Source: JBBRUG01 sp038247995
GTDB taxonomy: Bacteria; Chloroflexota; Chloroflexia; Chloroflexales; Chloroflexaceae
Direction: 5' to 3'
DNA: 7,907 nt
Assembly: GCA_038247995.1 (NCBI GenBank)
Contig: JBBRUG010000292.1
Span: forward strand, 1 to 7,907
The translations under genes were made by a program, and so were the position numbers. Of this stretch, positions 6,667 to 7,907 are shown piece by piece. The first letter of the stretch is position 1. Every line of letters begins with the position of its first letter. A model generated the notes under the pieces. That model worked only from the letters and a program-made list of their open reading frames with translations, did no database searches and was not told where the DNA came from.

Positions 6667-7907
6667 TCAAAACAGCCCCACCGTGTTCCCGTGCTCATCA
6701 ATGTCGATCTGGTGCGCCGCCGGGTTCGAGCCGAGGCCGGGCATCGTCACTGTGTCGCCGGCAATCGGGTAGATGAAGCCCGCGCCAACGCTTGCGCGCA
6801 CTTCGCGGATCGGAAAGGTGAAGCCCTCCGGCGCGCCTTTGAGTTGTGGATCATGGCTGAGGCTCAGGTGGGTTTTGGCCATGCAAATCGGTAGCTTGCC
6901 GAAGCCGTTGGCCTCGAAGCTGGCGATCTGTTCCTGGGCCAGGTCGCTAAAACTCACCTCGGCGGCGCCATAGATGCTTGTGGCCAGGGTGCGAATCTTG
7001 GCCACAATCGGCTGATCCAGGTCGTAGAGGAATTGCGGTTGCGACCCTTCAGCACGCTCGGCGGCGGCGACAACCAGGTGCGCCAACTCTTCGCCGCCCA
7101 CGCCGCCCTCGGCAAAGACGCGGCTGACTGCCATTCCTTCGGCGCCGGCCTCACGCGCGATCTGGCGCACTGCCGCGATCTCGCTGGCGTGATCTTCGGG
7201 ATAGCTGTTTAGTGCCACCACCACCGGCACGCCAAAGCGGCGTACATTGGCAATCTGCTTGCGCAAGTTCGCCCCGCCGATCAGCACGTCGTCGGGGTTC
7301 TCGGTCGTCAGTTCGGCGGGCAGGGGTTTGCCGGCCACAATCTTGTACTTACCGGTGTGGCTCTTCAGCGCGCGGATCGTCGCAACCACCACGGCGGCGG
7401 CGGGCCACAAGCCCGAAGCGCGGCATTTGATGTCGAAAAACTTCTCGCCGCCCATATCGGCGCCGAACCCAGCTTCAGTAACTACATACTCAGCGGCGCG
7501 CAGGCCGATCTGGTCGGCCAGGATCGATGAGTTCCCCTGCGCAATATTGGCAAACGGCCCGGCATGGATTAGCGCCGGCGTGTTCTCGATCGTCTGCATC
7601 AGGTTCGGTTTGAGCGCCTCGCGCAGCAGCACCGTTGCTGTGCCGGCGGCGCGTATATCTTCAGCGGTGATCGGCGTGCCCGCCGTGCTGAAGGCCACCA
7701 CCATGCGCCCGATCCGCTCGCGTAAGTCGCGCAGGGCGGCAGCGGCGCCAACGCCATTCACCATCGCCAGGATCGCCATTAGTTCGCTCGCCACGCTGAT
7801 ATCAAAGCCGGTATTGCGCGGCGACCCGTTCAGTTTGCCGCCCTGGCCGATCGTCACACTGCGCAGAAAACGGTCGTTTACGTCGAGCACACGCCGGATC
7901 GTGATCC
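6667..7907 (-). CDS. fhs: Formate-tetrahydrofolate ligase, N-terminus beyond window edge
   Basis: This cytoplasmic enzyme joins formate to tetrahydrofolate using ATP, giving 10-formyl-THF for purine and one-carbon metabolism. The visible 413 residues are the C-terminal three quarters of a protein normally about 555-575 long; the frame runs open through the right edge (ITIRRVLDVNDRFLR), and the P-loop lies outside. Clear family blocks in order are GFDISVASELMAILA, FANIAQGNSS, TEAGFGADMGGEKFFDIKCR, NLRKQIANVRRFGVPVVVALN, FAEGGVGGEELA, LPICMAKTHLSLSHDP, GFTFPIREVRASVGAGFIYPIAGD and a C-terminal TMPGLGSNPAAHQIDID...GLF. The usual PGLP near the C-terminus reads PGLG here. A GTG codon at 7888-7890 encodes an internal Val and is not the start. 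It converges with the exporter gene. Confidence 0.97.
   Translation of the reverse strand, partial: ITIRRVLDVNDRFLRSVTIGQGGKLNGSPRNTGFDISVASELMAILAMVNGVGAAAALRDLRERIGRMVVAFSTAGTPITAEDIRAAGTATVLLREALKPNLMQTIENTPALIHAGPFANIAQGNSSILADQIGLRAAEYVVTEAGFGADMGGEKFFDIKCRASGLWPAAAVVVATIRALKSHTGKYKIVAGKPLPAELTTENPDDVLIGGANLRKQIANVRRFGVPVVVALNSYPEDHASEIAAVRQIAREAGAEGMAVSRVFAEGGVGGEELAHLVVAAAERAEGSQPQFLYDLDQPIVAKIRTLATSIYGAAEVSFSDLAQEQIASFEANGFGKLPICMAKTHLSLSHDPQLKGAPEGFTFPIREVRASVGAGFIYPIAGDTVTMPGLGSNPAAHQIDIDEHGNTVGLF

Overview
The window is about 8 kb of GC-rich, gene-dense bacterial DNA. It reads most like a Chloroflexota genome, possibly the Chloroflexales/Roseiflexus side. That placement is inferred from the general feel of the protein sequences and the gene mix (clostridial-type formate-THF ligase, tandem SRPBCC proteins, M19 dipeptidase of the 'DAHLDLAWNAL' type); no rRNA or other phylogenetic marker is present. 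There is no sign of phage, CRISPR, transposase or tRNA.

Layout. At the left edge is the 3' two thirds of a UvrA-like ABC ATPase gene (+, 1-1575, cut by the window). It meets tail-to-tail, 10 bp apart, a Rossmann-fold SAM methyltransferase gene (-, 1586-2236) with a Cys-rich N-terminus. Next comes a damaged zone (2237-2430). It holds a short piece of a metallo-beta-lactamase-fold hydrolase gene (+), which stops exactly where a truncated M19 membrane dipeptidase gene (-, 2418-2924) also stops. Both genes appear to lose their 3' halves at one point near 2428, which looks like an old rearrangement breakpoint or, less happily, an assembly join. Two SRPBCC (START-like) genes follow, on the same strand as the dipeptidase.

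A gene-poor stretch of about 620 bp (4157-4779) separates the SRPBCC genes from a divergently read, complete ABC exporter half-transporter (+, 4780-6504). This stretch contains a perfect 16-bp palindrome and a TATAAT box. The exporter converges on the C-terminal three quarters of formate-tetrahydrofolate ligase (-, 6667 to the right edge). Their 160-bp gap carries a perfect 18-bp inverted repeat with a 24-nt loop.

How the genes work together: there is no single obvious pathway. The UvrA-like protein and the exporter are both ABC proteins that could deal with toxic small molecules, and the SRPBCC proteins may bind hydrophobic ligands, but nothing in the sequence ties them into one system. Formate-THF ligase is a housekeeping one-carbon enzyme. 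I did not find a convincing undescribed multi-gene system. The points most worth a second look are the double-truncation breakpoint, the two inverted-repeat sites, and the UvrA paralogue.
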